A stretch of 64,000 nt of DNA, taken from positions 1,178,001 through 1,242,000 of the forward strand of contig NZ_CP092074.1 of NCBI RefSeq assembly GCF_024138715.1, given 5' to 3'. A program made the position numbers and the translations under genes. Position 1 is the first letter of the stretch, and the number at the start of each line of letters is the position of its first letter. The stretch is from Emticicia sp. 21SJ11W-3 (GTDB lineage: Bacteria > Bacteroidota > Bacteroidia > Cytophagales > Spirosomataceae). Positions 1 through 8,810 of this stretch are shown here, in pieces. The notes under the pieces are model-generated. The model was not told the origin of the DNA and searched no databases. It worked only from the letters and a program-made list of their open reading frames with translations.

Positions 1-171
1 GGATTTATATTCGACCGCATGCCCGTTGGCTATGCACTGTCTTTGTTTCAGTTGTCGGTTCTGGTAAATATATTTCTGGGTTACCGTATTTTTAAGGAAG
101 AAGATATTCTAAAGAAGCTGATAGGCGCCATTATAATGATTGCAGGTTCTGTACTGATAATTTTGTTCTGA
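1..171 (+). CDS. EamA/DMT-family transporter, C-terminal end (partial)
   Basis: An open frame enters from the left edge and ends in TGA. The 56 visible residues hold one hydrophobic helix containing LSVLVNIFLGYRIFKEE, a short charged turn, and a last helix rich in Ile, Ala and Gly. This is the usual end of ten-helix EamA (drug/metabolite transporter) permeases, where a charged 'FKEE' loop precedes the last membrane span. Substrate cannot be inferred. The assignment rests on only one tenth to one fifth of the protein. A hairpin at 180-213 separates it from the convergent gene downstream. Confidence 0.55.
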   Translation, partial: GFIFDRMPVGYALSLFQLSVLVNIFLGYRIFKEEDILKKLIGAIIMIAGSVLIILF

Positions 172-179
172 TATAAAAA

Positions 180-213
180 CATCAGGCTTATACGTGCTGA
201 AATAAGCCTGATG
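180..213 (-). terminator. Rho-independent terminator between convergent genes
   Basis: A perfect 12-bp inverted repeat (CATCAGGCTTAT with ATAAGCCTGATG, loop of 10). Read on the minus strand it is followed by GTTTTTAT, so it mainly serves the minus-strand gene that stops at 228. It may also stop transcription coming from the EamA-type gene. Confidence 0.75.
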
Positions 214-227
214 AAGAATAAGTAAAA

Positions 228-977
228 TTACAAGGTATCGTAGTATCTGAAAAGCTCAATGAGCCCTGCTTCGGTTTTCAGGTTAAGGTTATTCTGTTTC
301 ACAAATTGCTCCAGCACGGGTCTTTGTGTTTTGGGGAAACTCTGTAAGGCTTTTCTGCCAGTAGATACTACCTGTAGCATATCATCCTGGATGGTAAAAA
401 ATTTGTGAGATTTTCTAAATTCTCCTTCATAACCAGCATCGCCTCCTGATGGTTCATATCCGGTTTTATCCGTAAAACGTGAACTTAAAACACAATCATA
501 GCCTTTCAGTAAGATGTTCTTTCTCAGGTATAGGGTTTCCAGAAATACATTGTCATATTTGCGGAAAGTATGGCCTTCAATAGTAAATTCATCTGGTCTT
601 ATGGCCACGGCATCAGCACCGGCATTTTTTACAATATAAAGCACATTCTGCTCAATGTTATAGGCCATCAGAAAGGTTACATCCTGCCCGCTTTTGGCGC
701 TTAACTTGCCTTTATACCACCCGTTTTTAAAAAAAGGCGTACCCTTAAAAACCTTCGTAAATTCTTGTAAAGAGTTATTAAGCGAATGCTGCAATTTATA
801 ATGCGCAACAAGAGTAGTGTCGCCTTTCTCATTCACAACAATTCTTGTGTCGTTGTTGTCTGATGCTTTTGCCTCTCTGATAAAATAATTATAACTTCTG
901 GCAGGATTATATAATTCTTGTGCTGCCATACACAGTGGCGAAACCACCATAACCAACAAAAGTAGAAGTGCTTTCAT
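228..977 (-). CDS. Secreted protein of unknown function, 249 aa
   Basis: The N-terminus is a clear Sec signal peptide (MKALLLLLVMVVSPLCMAAQ, cleavage probably after AMA or thereabouts), so the product is exported to the periplasm or surface. The mature part is rich in Asn, Lys and aromatic residues, has no transmembrane span and no catalytic motif that I recognise. Residues around FYNGWYKG and LRKNILLKGYDCVLSSRF suggest a beta-rich fold. It is a single-gene unit with a matching -7 box at 1011-1018 and a terminator at 180-213. No function is proposed. Confidence 0.8.
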   Translation of the reverse strand: MKALLLLLVMVVSPLCMAAQELYNPARSYNYFIREAKASDNNDTRIVVNEKGDTTLVAHYKLQHSLNNSLQEFTKVFKGTPFFKNGWYKGKLSAKSGQDVTFLMAYNIEQNVLYIVKNAGADAVAIRPDEFTIEGHTFRKYDNVFLETLYLRKNILLKGYDCVLSSRFTDKTGYEPSGGDAGYEGEFRKSHKFFTIQDDMLQVVSTGRKALQSFPKTQRPVLEQFVKQNNLNLKTEAGLIELFRYYDTL

Positions 978-1010
978 AGTTTTGAAAAGAATACGAATAA
1001 ATATCTATAA

Positions 1011-1018
1011 CAAAAATA
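1011..1018 (-). promoter_or_regulatory. Promoter -7 box for the secreted protein at 228-977
   Basis: Reads TATTTTTG on the minus strand, an exact match to the Bacteroidota -7 consensus TAnnTTTG, with the start codon about 27 bases beyond the expected transcription start. No convincing -33 element is seen. Confidence 0.5.
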
Positions 1019-1110
1019 ACAGATAAAAAAGCATTTTTCCTAGAATCTCTTTGAGTATTTCCGGAGGTTGCTGTTGTATTCTTAAATATCTATGCGCAGA
1101 CTTCGCTCTT

Positions 1111-2247
1111 TTAGAGGGCTTCCAGATACAAAGCTTTAAAATCAGCCCTGCTTACCGGTTTCGGATTGTTAGGGTGTGCAAAGTCGGCAATGGCCAGGTC
1201 GGCTAATGTTTCTATGTGTTCATCCCGTACGCCTATGTCTCTTAAGCGATGCGGGATATTTACACGGCTGTTGAGGTCAAACAGGTAATTAACCACGGCC
1301 TCACCTGATTCATCTTTCAAGTCTAGTGTTTGTGCAATTCTACGGAATTTTCCTTCAAAGCCGGCTATATTAAAACGCATGCCATAAGGTATGTTTACAG
1401 CATTAGCTAACCCGTGGTGCGTATCAAGCAACGAAGAAAGCGGATGCGCCAGCGAATGTACTACGCCCAGCCCTTTCTGAAATGCAATGGCACCCATCAT
1501 TGAGCCTAAAAGCATTTTACTGCGGGCCTCAACATCAGGATTCTTCACTGCTTTTTCAAGCGACTGATGAATCAAAGAAATGCCTTCCAAGGCTATGCCA
1601 TCGCATATTGGATGGTACATTTTAGCCAGAAATGCCTCCATATTATGCGTGAGTGCGTCCATTCCTGTTGCTGCTGTAACAAAAGGAGGGAGGTCCATTG
1701 TCAATAATGGGTCGGCAAAAACAATTTTTGCCAGTAATTTAGGCGAAAACAATATTTTTTTCTGGTGGGTCTCGTCGTCGGCAATGATTGCGCTTCTACC
1801 TACCTCACTTCCGGTACCCGATGTAGTAGGTATGGTAATAAAGTGCGGCACATCGTTAGTAACGTAGATATCTCCTCCTATTAAATCATCATATTTAAAT
1901 AAGTCTTCTCTATGGTTAATACGTAGCACAATGGCTCTGGCTACGTCCATAGCTGCACCGCCGCCAATACCAATAATGCTGTCTCTTTCGGTGCTATGAA
2001 AAGCTTCGTCTCCTTTGTAAACGTCTGATTTCACAGGGTTTTTATGGATGTCTGAGAAAACCTCTGTACTGATACCTTTGGCATTTAGGGTTTCAACAAT
2101 TCTTTTCAGGAAGGGCAATTGCGCTACCACGGGGTCTGTTACAATAAGGGGCTTTGAAAGATTATTGTCTTTCAGGTAATCGGCAAGTTCTTCTACTGCA
2201 CCTGCTCCGAAGCGTATTTTAGTGGGGAAGTTGTAGGTTAAAATCAC
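1111..2247 (-). CDS. Iron-containing (group III) alcohol dehydrogenase
   Basis: Oxidoreductase of the Fe-ADH family that interconverts an alcohol and an aldehyde or ketone with NAD(P). The N-terminus YNFPTKIRFGAGAVEEL and the GIGGGAAMDVARAI nucleotide loop are typical, as are the metal-binding segment GMDALTHNMEAF and the two-histidine segment GLGVVHSLAHPL with the later HGLANAV. A GTG start at 2247 (378 aa) is preferred. The frame stays open to ATG at 2292, but that ATG lies in the arm of a terminator hairpin and at or before the transcription start expected from the -7 box at 2298-2305. Substrate is unknown; butanol- or lactaldehyde-type enzymes are possible. It follows the YugP-like peptidase gene but seems to have its own promoter. 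Confidence 0.88.
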   Translation of the reverse strand: MILTYNFPTKIRFGAGAVEELADYLKDNNLSKPLIVTDPVVAQLPFLKRIVETLNAKGISTEVFSDIHKNPVKSDVYKGDEAFHSTERDSIIGIGGGAAMDVARAIVLRINHREDLFKYDDLIGGDIYVTNDVPHFITIPTTSGTGSEVGRSAIIADDETHQKKILFSPKLLAKIVFADPLLTMDLPPFVTAATGMDALTHNMEAFLAKMYHPICDGIALEGISLIHQSLEKAVKNPDVEARSKMLLGSMMGAIAFQKGLGVVHSLAHPLSSLLDTHHGLANAVNIPYGMRFNIAGFEGKFRRIAQTLDLKDESGEAVVNYLFDLNSRVNIPHRLRDIGVRDEHIETLADLAIADFAHPNNPKPVSRADFKALYLEAL

Positions 2248-2282
2248 AATGAGAAAACGATTAGAATGAATAAAAAACAGAA

Positions 2283-2333
2283 AAACCATCAATCAAACAA
2301 AAGTAATTAATATGCTCGTTTGATTGATGGTTT
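2283..2333 (-). terminator. Terminator hairpin with 16-bp perfect stem
   Basis: AAACCATCAATCAAAC pairs perfectly with GTTTGATTGATGGTTT across a 19-base loop. On the minus strand the stem is followed by TTTTTCTGTTTTTTATT, the signature of rho-independent termination after the peptidase gene at 2358-3056. The loop contains a promoter -7 box (2298-2305) for the next gene. Confidence 0.8.
2298..2305 (-). promoter_or_regulatory. Promoter -7 box of the alcohol dehydrogenase gene
   Basis: TACTTTTG on the minus strand matches TAnnTTTG exactly and sits in the loop and first stem base of the terminator hairpin. Expected transcription start is near 2291, about 44 bases before the GTG start at 2247. Confidence 0.5.
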
Positions 2334-2357
2334 CGCACTATTTTTTTGCTTACAGGC

Positions 2358-3056
2358 TTAGTCTCGTCTGCCCAGAAACATGCTCAGATAATACAACAGG
2401 TTAGCTACTGCACCCGCCGCCGATACCACATACGTAAGGGCAGCCCATTTCAAGGCATCTTTGGCCATGTCGTGTTCACGAGTGTTTACCACACCCCTTG
2501 ACTCCATCCAGGCCAAAGCCCGGTTACTGGCGTCATATTCTACCGGAAGCGTAATTAAGGCAAACGTAGCAATTATAGCGTTGGCCGCAATTAAACCCAG
2601 TAACACCATTTGCGCCATTGGGGTATTTCTTGAGAATATATAAGCCATAAACATGAACCCGAACATATAGAAGAAGTTCATGGCGTTGGTGGCCACATTC
2701 ACAACAGGTACCAGTGCCGAGCGCATTTTAAGCGGTGCATAGGCCACAGAATGTTGTACGGCATGCCCGCATTCGTGAGCCGCTACGGCAGCAGAAGCTG
2801 CACTATTGCCATTGTACACATCATAGCTCAGGTTTACGGTTTTATTGAGCGGGTCGTAGTGGTCGGTAAGCTGGCCTTCTACCTGCGTAATTCGTACATC
2901 ATATATACCGTTGTCGTTAAGCATTTTGCGTGCAATTTCAGCGCCGGTCATTCCATTAGATAAGCCAATCTGAGAGTATTGGGCAAATTTGCTTTTAAGC
3001 CTCGACGAAACCGCCAGACCCAGCAACATGAAAACAATACTTATTACAAAAATCAT
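2358..3056 (-). CDS. Membrane zinc metallopeptidase, YugP family
   Basis: 232 aa, the usual length of the neutral zinc metallopeptidase family typified by Bacillus YugP. A first helix (MIFVISIVFMLLGLAVSS) is followed by a cytoplasmic or periplasmic region containing the zinc motif H94-E95-C-G-H98 (AAHECGHAVQH), then two or three membrane helices around residues 115-175 and one at the C-terminus. An NxxY-type segment (NLSYDVYNG) precedes the zinc helix as in relatives. Physiological substrates of the family are not known. It lies downstream of rfaE2 on the same strand (53-base gap) and is followed by a strong terminator. Confidence 0.9.
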   Translation of the reverse strand: MIFVISIVFMLLGLAVSSRLKSKFAQYSQIGLSNGMTGAEIARKMLNDNGIYDVRITQVEGQLTDHYDPLNKTVNLSYDVYNGNSAASAAVAAHECGHAVQHSVAYAPLKMRSALVPVVNVATNAMNFFYMFGFMFMAYIFSRNTPMAQMVLLGLIAANAIIATFALITLPVEYDASNRALAWMESRGVVNTREHDMAKDALKWAALTYVVSAAGAVANLLYYLSMFLGRRD

Positions 3057-3109
3057 AATTATAAGTTTTCGTTAATATTTAATTAAACGACTGATTTTGA
3101 ATCAAGGTA

Positions 3110-3589
3110 TCAGCCTAAATCCTTTATTTTTTTAATAATTGAGGTAGTAGAGTATCCGTCAACCAACGAAATAGTTTTTACCTCTCCTCCTCTGCCTATA
3201 ACAAAATCTGCTCCAACAATGTTCTCAATGCTGTAATCATTTCCTTTCACCAGAATATCCGGACAAAGTGTCTCAATTAACTCCTGCGGTGTTGGTTCAT
3301 CGAACAAAATGACAGCATCTACAAATGCAAGGGCCGACATCATGCGTGCTCTGGCGTATTCGTTCACAACAGGGCGGCTCGGCCCTTTTAATCTACTTAC
3401 CGATTCGTCTGTATTCAACCCAAGCACCAGCTTGTCGCCCAGATTACGCGCCTTTTCCAGATAATCGATATGCCCGAGATGAACAATATCAAAGCATCCG
3501 TTTGTAAAAACGATTTTCTGGCCTTCAGATTGCCACTCTTTTATTTGTTCTTGTGCTTCTTCTTTATTTAGTATTTTCGATTCTGTCAT
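3110..3589 (-). CDS. rfaE2: D-glycero-beta-D-manno-heptose 1-phosphate adenylyltransferase
   Basis: 159 aa, matching the stand-alone C-terminal half of HldE. It transfers AMP from ATP to heptose 1-phosphate, giving ADP-heptose for the lipopolysaccharide core. The nucleotidyltransferase signature [19 protein letters not shown] (HxGH) is intact at about residues 29-47, as are GLNTDESV and the C-terminal [14 protein letters not shown]. In Bacteroidota the kinase (RfaE1) and adenylyltransferase are often separate genes, as here. The kinase is not in this window. A 254-base spacer with a repeat lies between it and the upstream flippase-like gene, so it probably starts its own transcript with the peptidase gene. 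Confidence 0.92.
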   Translation of the reverse strand: MTESKILNKEEAQEQIKEWQSEGQKIVFTNGCFDIVHLGHIDYLEKARNLGDKLVLGLNTDESVSRLKGPSRPVVNEYARARMMSALAFVDAVILFDEPTPQELIETLCPDILVKGNDYSIENIVGADFVIGRGGEVKTISLVDGYSTTSIIKKIKDLG

Positions 3590-3684
3590 GTGATTTATAA
3601 TTGCTAAATAATGATATCTAAAGGCTTGTACTTATATTTTGTATATTGAATAAAGAGAAAGTATTAATTACAGTAAAAATTTTG

Positions 3685-3797
3685 AACCACAGATTGGCAC
3701 GAAGTTGAATGCACTGAGTTCCACGAAGCAACAGTTGCAAGATTTTGAACAGAATTAGCAGTGAAACTCCGTGCTGAACCCGGTGTAACTCAGTGGT
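3685..3797. repeat. Putative dispersed intergenic repeat of the ACCAC/CACTGAGTT type
   Basis: The spacer between rfaE2 and the flippase-like gene contains AACCAC, CACTGAGTTCCACGAAG and, in the opposite orientation, CTCCGTGCTGAACCCGG and AACTCAGTGGT. The two ends are imperfect inverted copies of one another. Sequences of this style recur between genes in many environmental bacteria. Only one copy is visible here, so its repeated nature is from general knowledge and not shown by the window. Confidence 0.4.
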
Positions 3798-3843
3798 AAA
3801 ATATTGTCAATATATTAGAAAGTTAAAGAAATCTACCCTCAAA

Positions 3844-4833
3844 TCAAACAATTTGCGCCTTTTTCTTGGGCAATATAAACGTCAGTAAAAAGGCTGTAAC
3901 ACCAAAGATAACCACAAAGAACAGTCCTTGCATAGCGTGTAGAAAAGTAGCCAGCGTGATGCCGTCCTGCTCTGAAAGCCCATATAAAACTACAATACTG
4001 CCAACCAGAAAATGGTAACTGCCGATGCCTCCCTGCGTGGGTGCTGCCATACCAATAGAGCCCATCACAAAAATGGTCAATGCCGCTAATGGCGACAGGT
4101 TAGCGGTTTCAGGTAAAGCAAAACACAATACGTATGTGGTTATATAATATAGCGTCCAGATTAATACAGTATGGAACACAAATGCCCCCGGATTTTTAAG
4201 ATTGCGCACACTTAAAAAACCACTGGCTAGCCCACCAATAAACCCGCTTATTTTCTGATAAAGCGGCAGTTTCGAAATCCTGTCAATATTACGTTTAAAG
4301 GTAAAATAAGCCATAATAACCAGAATTACCAGTGCTGTTCCAATACTTGCCAACAGAACCGGATTCTTGAACTTGTTGCCAAAGAAATTAAAGAAGAATG
4401 TGCTTAATCTGTCAAATTCCAGAAACAAGTTGAGCAGGATGAGGACCAGTAAAACCAACACATCGGCAATGCGTTCTGCTACCACAGCTCCGAACGATTT
4501 TTCAAACGGTATATCCTCCAGCTTATTAAGGGTACCACAACGGGCAAATTCGCCTGCCCGCGGAAAAACCAGATTGGCCAGGTAGCCCACCAGAACTGCC
4601 AGCGTTGTTCTGAAAACCGAAGGCTTGTAGCCCAGGGGTTCAAGCATTAATACCCATCGGTATGCCCTGCTCCAATGAGCAGCCAGAGCAAGTATGGCAG
4701 ATAAACCCACCCAGCGATAATCAGCCTGTTTGATTTTTTCCCAGAGGGTGTTCAGGTCTATGTCTTTAAAAACAAACCATAATAAACCTGCGGCTACAGC
4801 CAGTGAGATAACATATTGCAGTATTTTTTTCAT
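3844..4833 (-). CDS. Flippase-like integral membrane protein (UPF0104/LPG synthase TM domain)
   Basis: 329 aa with about eight hydrophobic spans. Diagnostic segments are [13 protein letters not shown] at residues 55-67, the loop [30 protein letters not shown], and near the end [19 protein letters not shown]. These are the conserved features of the lysylphosphatidylglycerol synthetase transmembrane (UPF0104) family without the synthase domain, members of which are thought to move lipids or lipid-linked intermediates across the inner membrane. The start ATG overlaps the panD stop by four bases (ATGA), so translation is coupled to panD. The substrate is not known. Confidence 0.87.
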   Translation of the reverse strand: MKKILQYVISLAVAAGLLWFVFKDIDLNTLWEKIKQADYRWVGLSAILALAAHWSRAYRWVLMLEPLGYKPSVFRTTLAVLVGYLANLVFPRAGEFARCGTLNKLEDIPFEKSFGAVVAERIADVLVLLVLILLNLFLEFDRLSTFFFNFFGNKFKNPVLLASIGTALVILVIMAYFTFKRNIDRISKLPLYQKISGFIGGLASGFLSVRNLKNPGAFVFHTVLIWTLYYITTYVLCFALPETANLSPLAALTIFVMGSIGMAAPTQGGIGSYHFLVGSIVVLYGLSEQDGITLATFLHAMQGLFFVVIFGVTAFLLTFILPKKKAQIV

Positions 4834-5180
4834 TTTACAAGACGATTATTCTCATCAGGAAAAACAACCAGTGGTTTGTGGGTTTTAGCCTCCTCTGGCG
4901 ACATCCAAGCATAAGAAATAATAATCACTATGTCTCCCACCTCGGCTTTTCTGGCCGCGGCTCCGTTCAGGCATATAATACCAGAACCCCTCTTGCCTTT
5001 AATAGCGTAAGTTTCAAGGCGTTCGCCATTATTGTTGTTCACAATCTGCACCCGTTCGTTCTCCATAATACCCGCGGCATCAAGCAAATCTTCATCAATT
5101 GTAACGCTCCCAACATAGTTGAGCTCGGCCTGGGTTACTTTTACTCTATGGATTTTCGACTTAAAAATATTAACAAGCAT
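4830..5180 (-). CDS. panD: Aspartate 1-decarboxylase
   Basis: Pyruvoyl enzyme that makes beta-alanine from aspartate for pantothenate and coenzyme A. The self-cleavage pair Gly24-Ser25 is present in [13 protein letters not shown], followed by the conserved [16 protein letters not shown] and [12 protein letters not shown]. Start at 5180 gives 116 aa, the normal size, and places Gly-Ser at the standard position; the purine-rich AAGGAAGG just upstream is a good ribosome site. The frame is open further upstream to 5270 but that extension has no family support. Four-base overlap with the flippase-like gene. panB and panC are not in this window. Confidence 0.95.
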   Translation of the reverse strand: MLVNIFKSKIHRVKVTQAELNYVGSVTIDEDLLDAAGIMENERVQIVNNNNGERLETYAIKGKRGSGIICLNGAAARKAEVGDIVIIISYAWMSPEEAKTHKPLVVFPDENNRLVK

Positions 5181-5302
5181 ATTTACCTTCCTTTTTGAAT
5201 GTGGTGCAAAATTATAAAATTGCTCATTAAACAAACGTTGAGGGATTGAATAAAATTCCTTACGCCTCATTTAGGCCGACTGACCAGCGCGGATACAATA
5301 AA

Positions 5303-5320
5303 AGCTCCCACAGGAGCCTT
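5303..5320 (-). terminator. Possible terminator after the exported esterase
   Basis: Short hairpin AGGCTCC-TGTG-GGAGCTT on the minus strand followed by TTATTG, located 30-45 bases beyond the esterase stop. Stem is short and the T tract weak. Confidence 0.4.
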
Positions 5321-5347
5321 CATTTTTTTTATAAACATGAATAAAGG

Positions 5348-6250
5348 TTATTTTGAAGCCACTGTAACACCATTGGTTTTCAGAATCTGGTAAAAGAAAT
5401 GCACATGGTAAGGCAAAGAGTTTTGCCAGTACGGCCAGGTATGGGCACCGGGTCTTTCTGTGTAATCGTGGGGTACATTGGCATAGAGCAGCCTTCTGTG
5501 TAATTCTCGGTTGGTATCAATCAGGAAATCGTCTACACCACAATCTATAATAATAGGCATACCATTTTTCTTGATGGTTTCAACCATATTGATGATCGAG
5601 TTTTTAGTGTAAACCTCATCTTCCGGATTATCGGTACCCAATAGTTTGTTAAACCGGTCTTTAATTGACTTGGCGTAATCGGCACTGATTTTAAACTTCG
5701 TCCAGTTCATGTCCATCGCACCACTCATGGTTCCTGCGGCACAAAACAAATCAGGGTGCCGCGTTGAAAGATACATAGCGCCATGCCCACCCATTGACAG
5801 CCCCGTTATTACACGTCCTTTATTGCTTTTTACAGTACGGTAGGTAGCATCTATTTTCTGAATTACCTCTTTGGTAATATAGGTTTCAAATTTACTGGCG
5901 GCATCAAACGGGCTGTCAAGATACCACCCGAATATTTCTCCTTCAGGCATTACTATAATCATATTATATTGGTCGGCCAGGTTTCTTACGGTCATTTTGT
6001 CTGGCGTTTGGTTCAGCCAGTCGCTGAAGTGTGCCGAGGCCCCATGGAGTAAATATAAAACAGGATAAGATGCTTTGCTGCCTGCATAAGAAGACGGCAA
6101 TACCACAGCGGCTTTATAGGCTTTGTTCATAACCTTGCTGGGTACATCGAGGGTATCAACAGTTGAAGCGCTTGCATAGTAGCTTGAAATAAGCAACATC
6201 AGCAGAAAACTCCATAGCGTTGGTGTTGAAGTTTGTTTTATTATCGTCAT
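5348..6250 (-). CDS. Exported alpha/beta-hydrolase esterase (esterase D / Ag85-like family)
   Basis: 300 aa. The first 29 residues include a hydrophobic segment ending in ASA (LWSFLLMLLISSYYASAS), so the enzyme is secreted. The body shows PVLYLLHGASAHFSDWL near the start of the hydrolase fold, the nucleophile elbow GLSMGGHGAMYL (Ser in GLSMGG), a likely acid residue in IIDCGVDDFLID and the catalytic His in RPGAHTWPYW. This pattern is that of PF00756 esterases, which cleave feruloyl or acetyl esters or S-formylglutathione; being exported, polysaccharide or xenobiotic ester hydrolysis is more likely. It is divergent from the DUF5916 gene. Confidence 0.88.
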   Translation of the reverse strand: MTIIKQTSTPTLWSFLLMLLISSYYASASTVDTLDVPSKVMNKAYKAAVVLPSSYAGSKASYPVLYLLHGASAHFSDWLNQTPDKMTVRNLADQYNMIIVMPEGEIFGWYLDSPFDAASKFETYITKEVIQKIDATYRTVKSNKGRVITGLSMGGHGAMYLSTRHPDLFCAAGTMSGAMDMNWTKFKISADYAKSIKDRFNKLLGTDNPEDEVYTKNSIINMVETIKKNGMPIIIDCGVDDFLIDTNRELHRRLLYANVPHDYTERPGAHTWPYWQNSLPYHVHFFYQILKTNGVTVASK

Positions 6251-6601
6251 TATCAGGTGATTTTTATTTTCTGTAGGTACTTTGCCCGTTGTAAGGCAAG
6301 CAGACTGGTAACACTGGCAAATCTAATGAATTTATATAATTTTTCATTGAAGAAATAAAACATAAAAGTGAATATGCGCCAGTTACAGCTATATTTTTGT
6401 CGGTTTTCTGTAAGCGGGTTTATAAGAAATGTACAAATTGTAAAATTATCAAATGGTTGTTTTTACCTACTTTGGGCGGTCTGGTCTGAGGCATGTTTTT
6501 ATGTAAATAAAAACAAAAGAATATTTTTTTCTTTTGGTAATTAACCTGCTGTTGCTTACCACTTTATTGTTACTTTTGCACCCTTGTAAAGCTACACACG
6601 T
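6251..6601. other. 351-bp divergent intergenic region
   Basis: Lies between the start codons of the esterase (minus) and the DUF5916 protein (plus). It is AT-rich with no credible small gene. The only feature I can support is the -7 box at 6571-6578 for the rightward gene; the leftward promoter was not located. Confidence 0.6.
6571..6578 (+). promoter_or_regulatory. Promoter -7 box of the DUF5916 gene
   Basis: TACTTTTG, an exact TAnnTTTG match, 24 bases before the ATG at 6602, with a TTG at 6552-6554 in the region of a -33 element. Confidence 0.6.
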
Positions 6602-8809
6602 ATGATTAGAAAACTACTTCCTTTTTTGTTTATTATCACACACCTTTCTTTTGCTCAGGACGCATCGGTATTCAAGCCTGATTCAATAAAAAAGACAATT
6701 GAAGCCAAAGCTATTACCTCTTCGCTGAAAGTAGACGGCGTGATGAATGATGCCGAATGGAAACTGGCGCGGCCTGTTTCTGATTTCATTCAGATTGAGC
6801 CTTTTCAGGGCAAGCAGCCCAGTCATAAAACCGAGGTAAGGGTTTTGTATAATAAACATTACCTGTATTTTGGGATTTTTGCCCGCGATTCGCTGGGGAA
6901 AAAGGCAATCAGAGCTACTGATTTTAAAAGAGATTTCAATATCAGACAGCACGACCTGGTGGCTTTATCGTTTGATGGGTTCAATGATAAACGTAATGCC
7001 ATGGCGCTTGTAACTAACCCCTATGGTGTGCAACGAGACCTGTTGTCTTTTGATGATATTTATTATGACCTCGACTGGGACGGCCTGTGGCGCGTACGCA
7101 CTACCAGAACCGACTCTGGCTGGGTAGCTGAAATGGCAGTGCCTTGGCAAACGTTACGGTATCCGAAAACCGCTCAACAGGCTCAGGACTGGGGCTTTAA
7201 TTTCTATAGAATCCGCAGGCTTACTAACGAACATACTGCTTTTTCGCCCTATCCGCGTTCGTTCAGGTATACACGTATGGACTATGCCGGCACGCTAACC
7301 AATCTGCAGCCACCGCCACCATCAACCAATATCAGAGTGCAGCCTTATGTGCTGACCTCATTTGACAGATACCGGAATTTCAGCAACAGGCCTGATGATA
7401 ATAATTTGAAGGTTGGCGGCGAAATAAAATGGGCCATTAACCCCAATGCAATTCTTGACCTGACAGCCAATACAGATTTTGCACAGGCCGATGCCGACAG
7501 GCAGGTAAACAACGTAACACGGTTTTCTGTGTTTTTCCCTGAAAGACGGCAGTTTTTTCTTGAAAACGCTTCTTTGTTTGGGGTAGGTATAGGCCCCAGC
7601 GATGATTTGGCTGGCGGAACGATGCGGGTTCAGCCATTTTTTAGCCGCAGAATAGGCCTGGATGATAGCGGTAATCCGATTCCGATTGATGTGGGAGGCC
7701 GATTCGTGTACCGTTCGCTTAAAAGAAACTATGGTGCCATAGCTATGCGCCAGCGTGAAGTAGGTGATACCCCCGGCACAAACTATTTTGTAGGCAGGTA
7801 TTCAGAAAACTTTGGAAAGCAAAACCGTCTGGGTGGATTAATGACGGTAAAAAACAGGCCTGATGGTTCTAATATTACGGGTACCATCGACGGGTTCTTC
7901 CGGCTAGGAGAGTCTCACTCCTTAAACACAATGGCGGTTTATTCTACTTCTACTAACGGAGGTAAACAGGGTTTTTCAGGTCTGGCGCAATACTATTACA
8001 CCACCAATCAGCTGAAAGTGTGGTGGACACAGTCTGTGGTAACCAAAGATTTCAATCCTGAACTGGGCTTTGTGTCCAGAAGTAATGTTATAGGTACCAC
8101 CCCCGGAATATTTTTCTATAACAGGGGTAAGTGGATTCCGTTCAAGAAATTTGTAAGAGCCTTTGAACCCGGCATCATGACAGAGTTTTATCATCAGGCT
8201 TCTACCGGTAAACTCATTGAACGCCAGTTGAATCTGAATCCCATCTGGTTTAATTTCCAGCGCGGTGGCTTTTTTGGTTATCTGGTTAATCCCACCTATC
8301 AGCGGCTTACAGAGCCATTTCAACCGCTGGGCGTTTATATAGGGTCGGGCGAATACAATTATGTGCGCCACCAGATTTATGCCAGTACAGACCCTTCAAA
8401 GGTTATCAGTCTGAATACAGAGTTTAACTGGGGTACTTACTTTGACGGCCGGTTAAACGGGCACGATATACGTATGCAGCTGGCGCCCATACCGCATGTG
8501 TCAGTTGTGGCAAGGTATAACCGTAATCATTTCAGAAATGTAGGCGAGCAGAAGACTACCACCAACGTAGACCTTTATAGTATTGAAGGCCGGTTTGCAC
8601 TTAATCCGCGTGTACAGTTAATCGGATTTTATCAGAAAAATTCAGAGAACCGGTCGCAGAATTATAATATACGTTTGTCTTGGGAATACCAACCCTTATC
8701 GTATATTTACATTGTCTTTAATCATAGAGGGTTCGACAACCTCCAACTGAAACAAACGCAGACAGAAGACCATGTAATTGCCAAATTGAGTTATTTAAAA
8801 CAATTCTGA
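6602..8809 (+). CDS. DUF5916 outer-membrane protein with N-terminal CBM9-like domain
   Basis: 735 aa. Signal peptide MIRKLLPFLFIITHLSFAQ, then a carbohydrate-binding family 9-like (DOMON-type) domain at about residues 35-215 (KVDGVMNDAEWKLARPV, YLYFGIFARDS, EMAVPWQTLRYP), then the long DUF5916 region (FSVFFPERRQFFLENASLF at about 310) built of alternating beta strands with aromatic ends, finishing in ITYL-type last strand and a C-terminal Phe. The family is nearly restricted to Bacteroidota and related phyla and is thought to form an outer-membrane barrel; function is unknown. It forms a two-gene unit with the lipoprotein gene that starts one base after its stop. Confidence 0.87.
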   Translation: MIRKLLPFLFIITHLSFAQDASVFKPDSIKKTIEAKAITSSLKVDGVMNDAEWKLARPVSDFIQIEPFQGKQPSHKTEVRVLYNKHYLYFGIFARDSLGKKAIRATDFKRDFNIRQHDLVALSFDGFNDKRNAMALVTNPYGVQRDLLSFDDIYYDLDWDGLWRVRTTRTDSGWVAEMAVPWQTLRYPKTAQQAQDWGFNFYRIRRLTNEHTAFSPYPRSFRYTRMDYAGTLTNLQPPPPSTNIRVQPYVLTSFDRYRNFSNRPDDNNLKVGGEIKWAINPNAILDLTANTDFAQADADRQVNNVTRFSVFFPERRQFFLENASLFGVGIGPSDDLAGGTMRVQPFFSRRIGLDDSGNPIPIDVGGRFVYRSLKRNYGAIAMRQREVGDTPGTNYFVGRYSENFGKQNRLGGLMTVKNRPDGSNITGTIDGFFRLGESHSLNTMAVYSTSTNGGKQGFSGLAQYYYTTNQLKVWWTQSVVTKDFNPELGFVSRSNVIGTTPGIFFYNRGKWIPFKKFVRAFEPGIMTEFYHQASTGKLIERQLNLNPIWFNFQRGGFFGYLVNPTYQRLTEPFQPLGVYIGSGEYNYVRHQIYASTDPSKVISLNTEFNWGTYFDGRLNGHDIRMQLAPIPHVSVVARYNRNHFRNVGEQKTTTNVDLYSIEGRFALNPRVQLIGFYQKNSENRSQNYNIRLSWEYQPLSYIYIVFNHRGFDNLQLKQTQTEDHVIAKLSYLKQF

Positions 8810-8810
8810 T

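Noticed and set aside
4830-5270. Longer N-terminus for PanD from 5270
   Set aside because: Extra 30 residues have no family match; the ATG at 5180 has a good ribosome site and places Gly-Ser at 24-25.
7976-8371. Minus-strand open frame inside the DUF5916 gene
   Set aside because: Shadow of a strong plus-strand gene; no family features or promoter.
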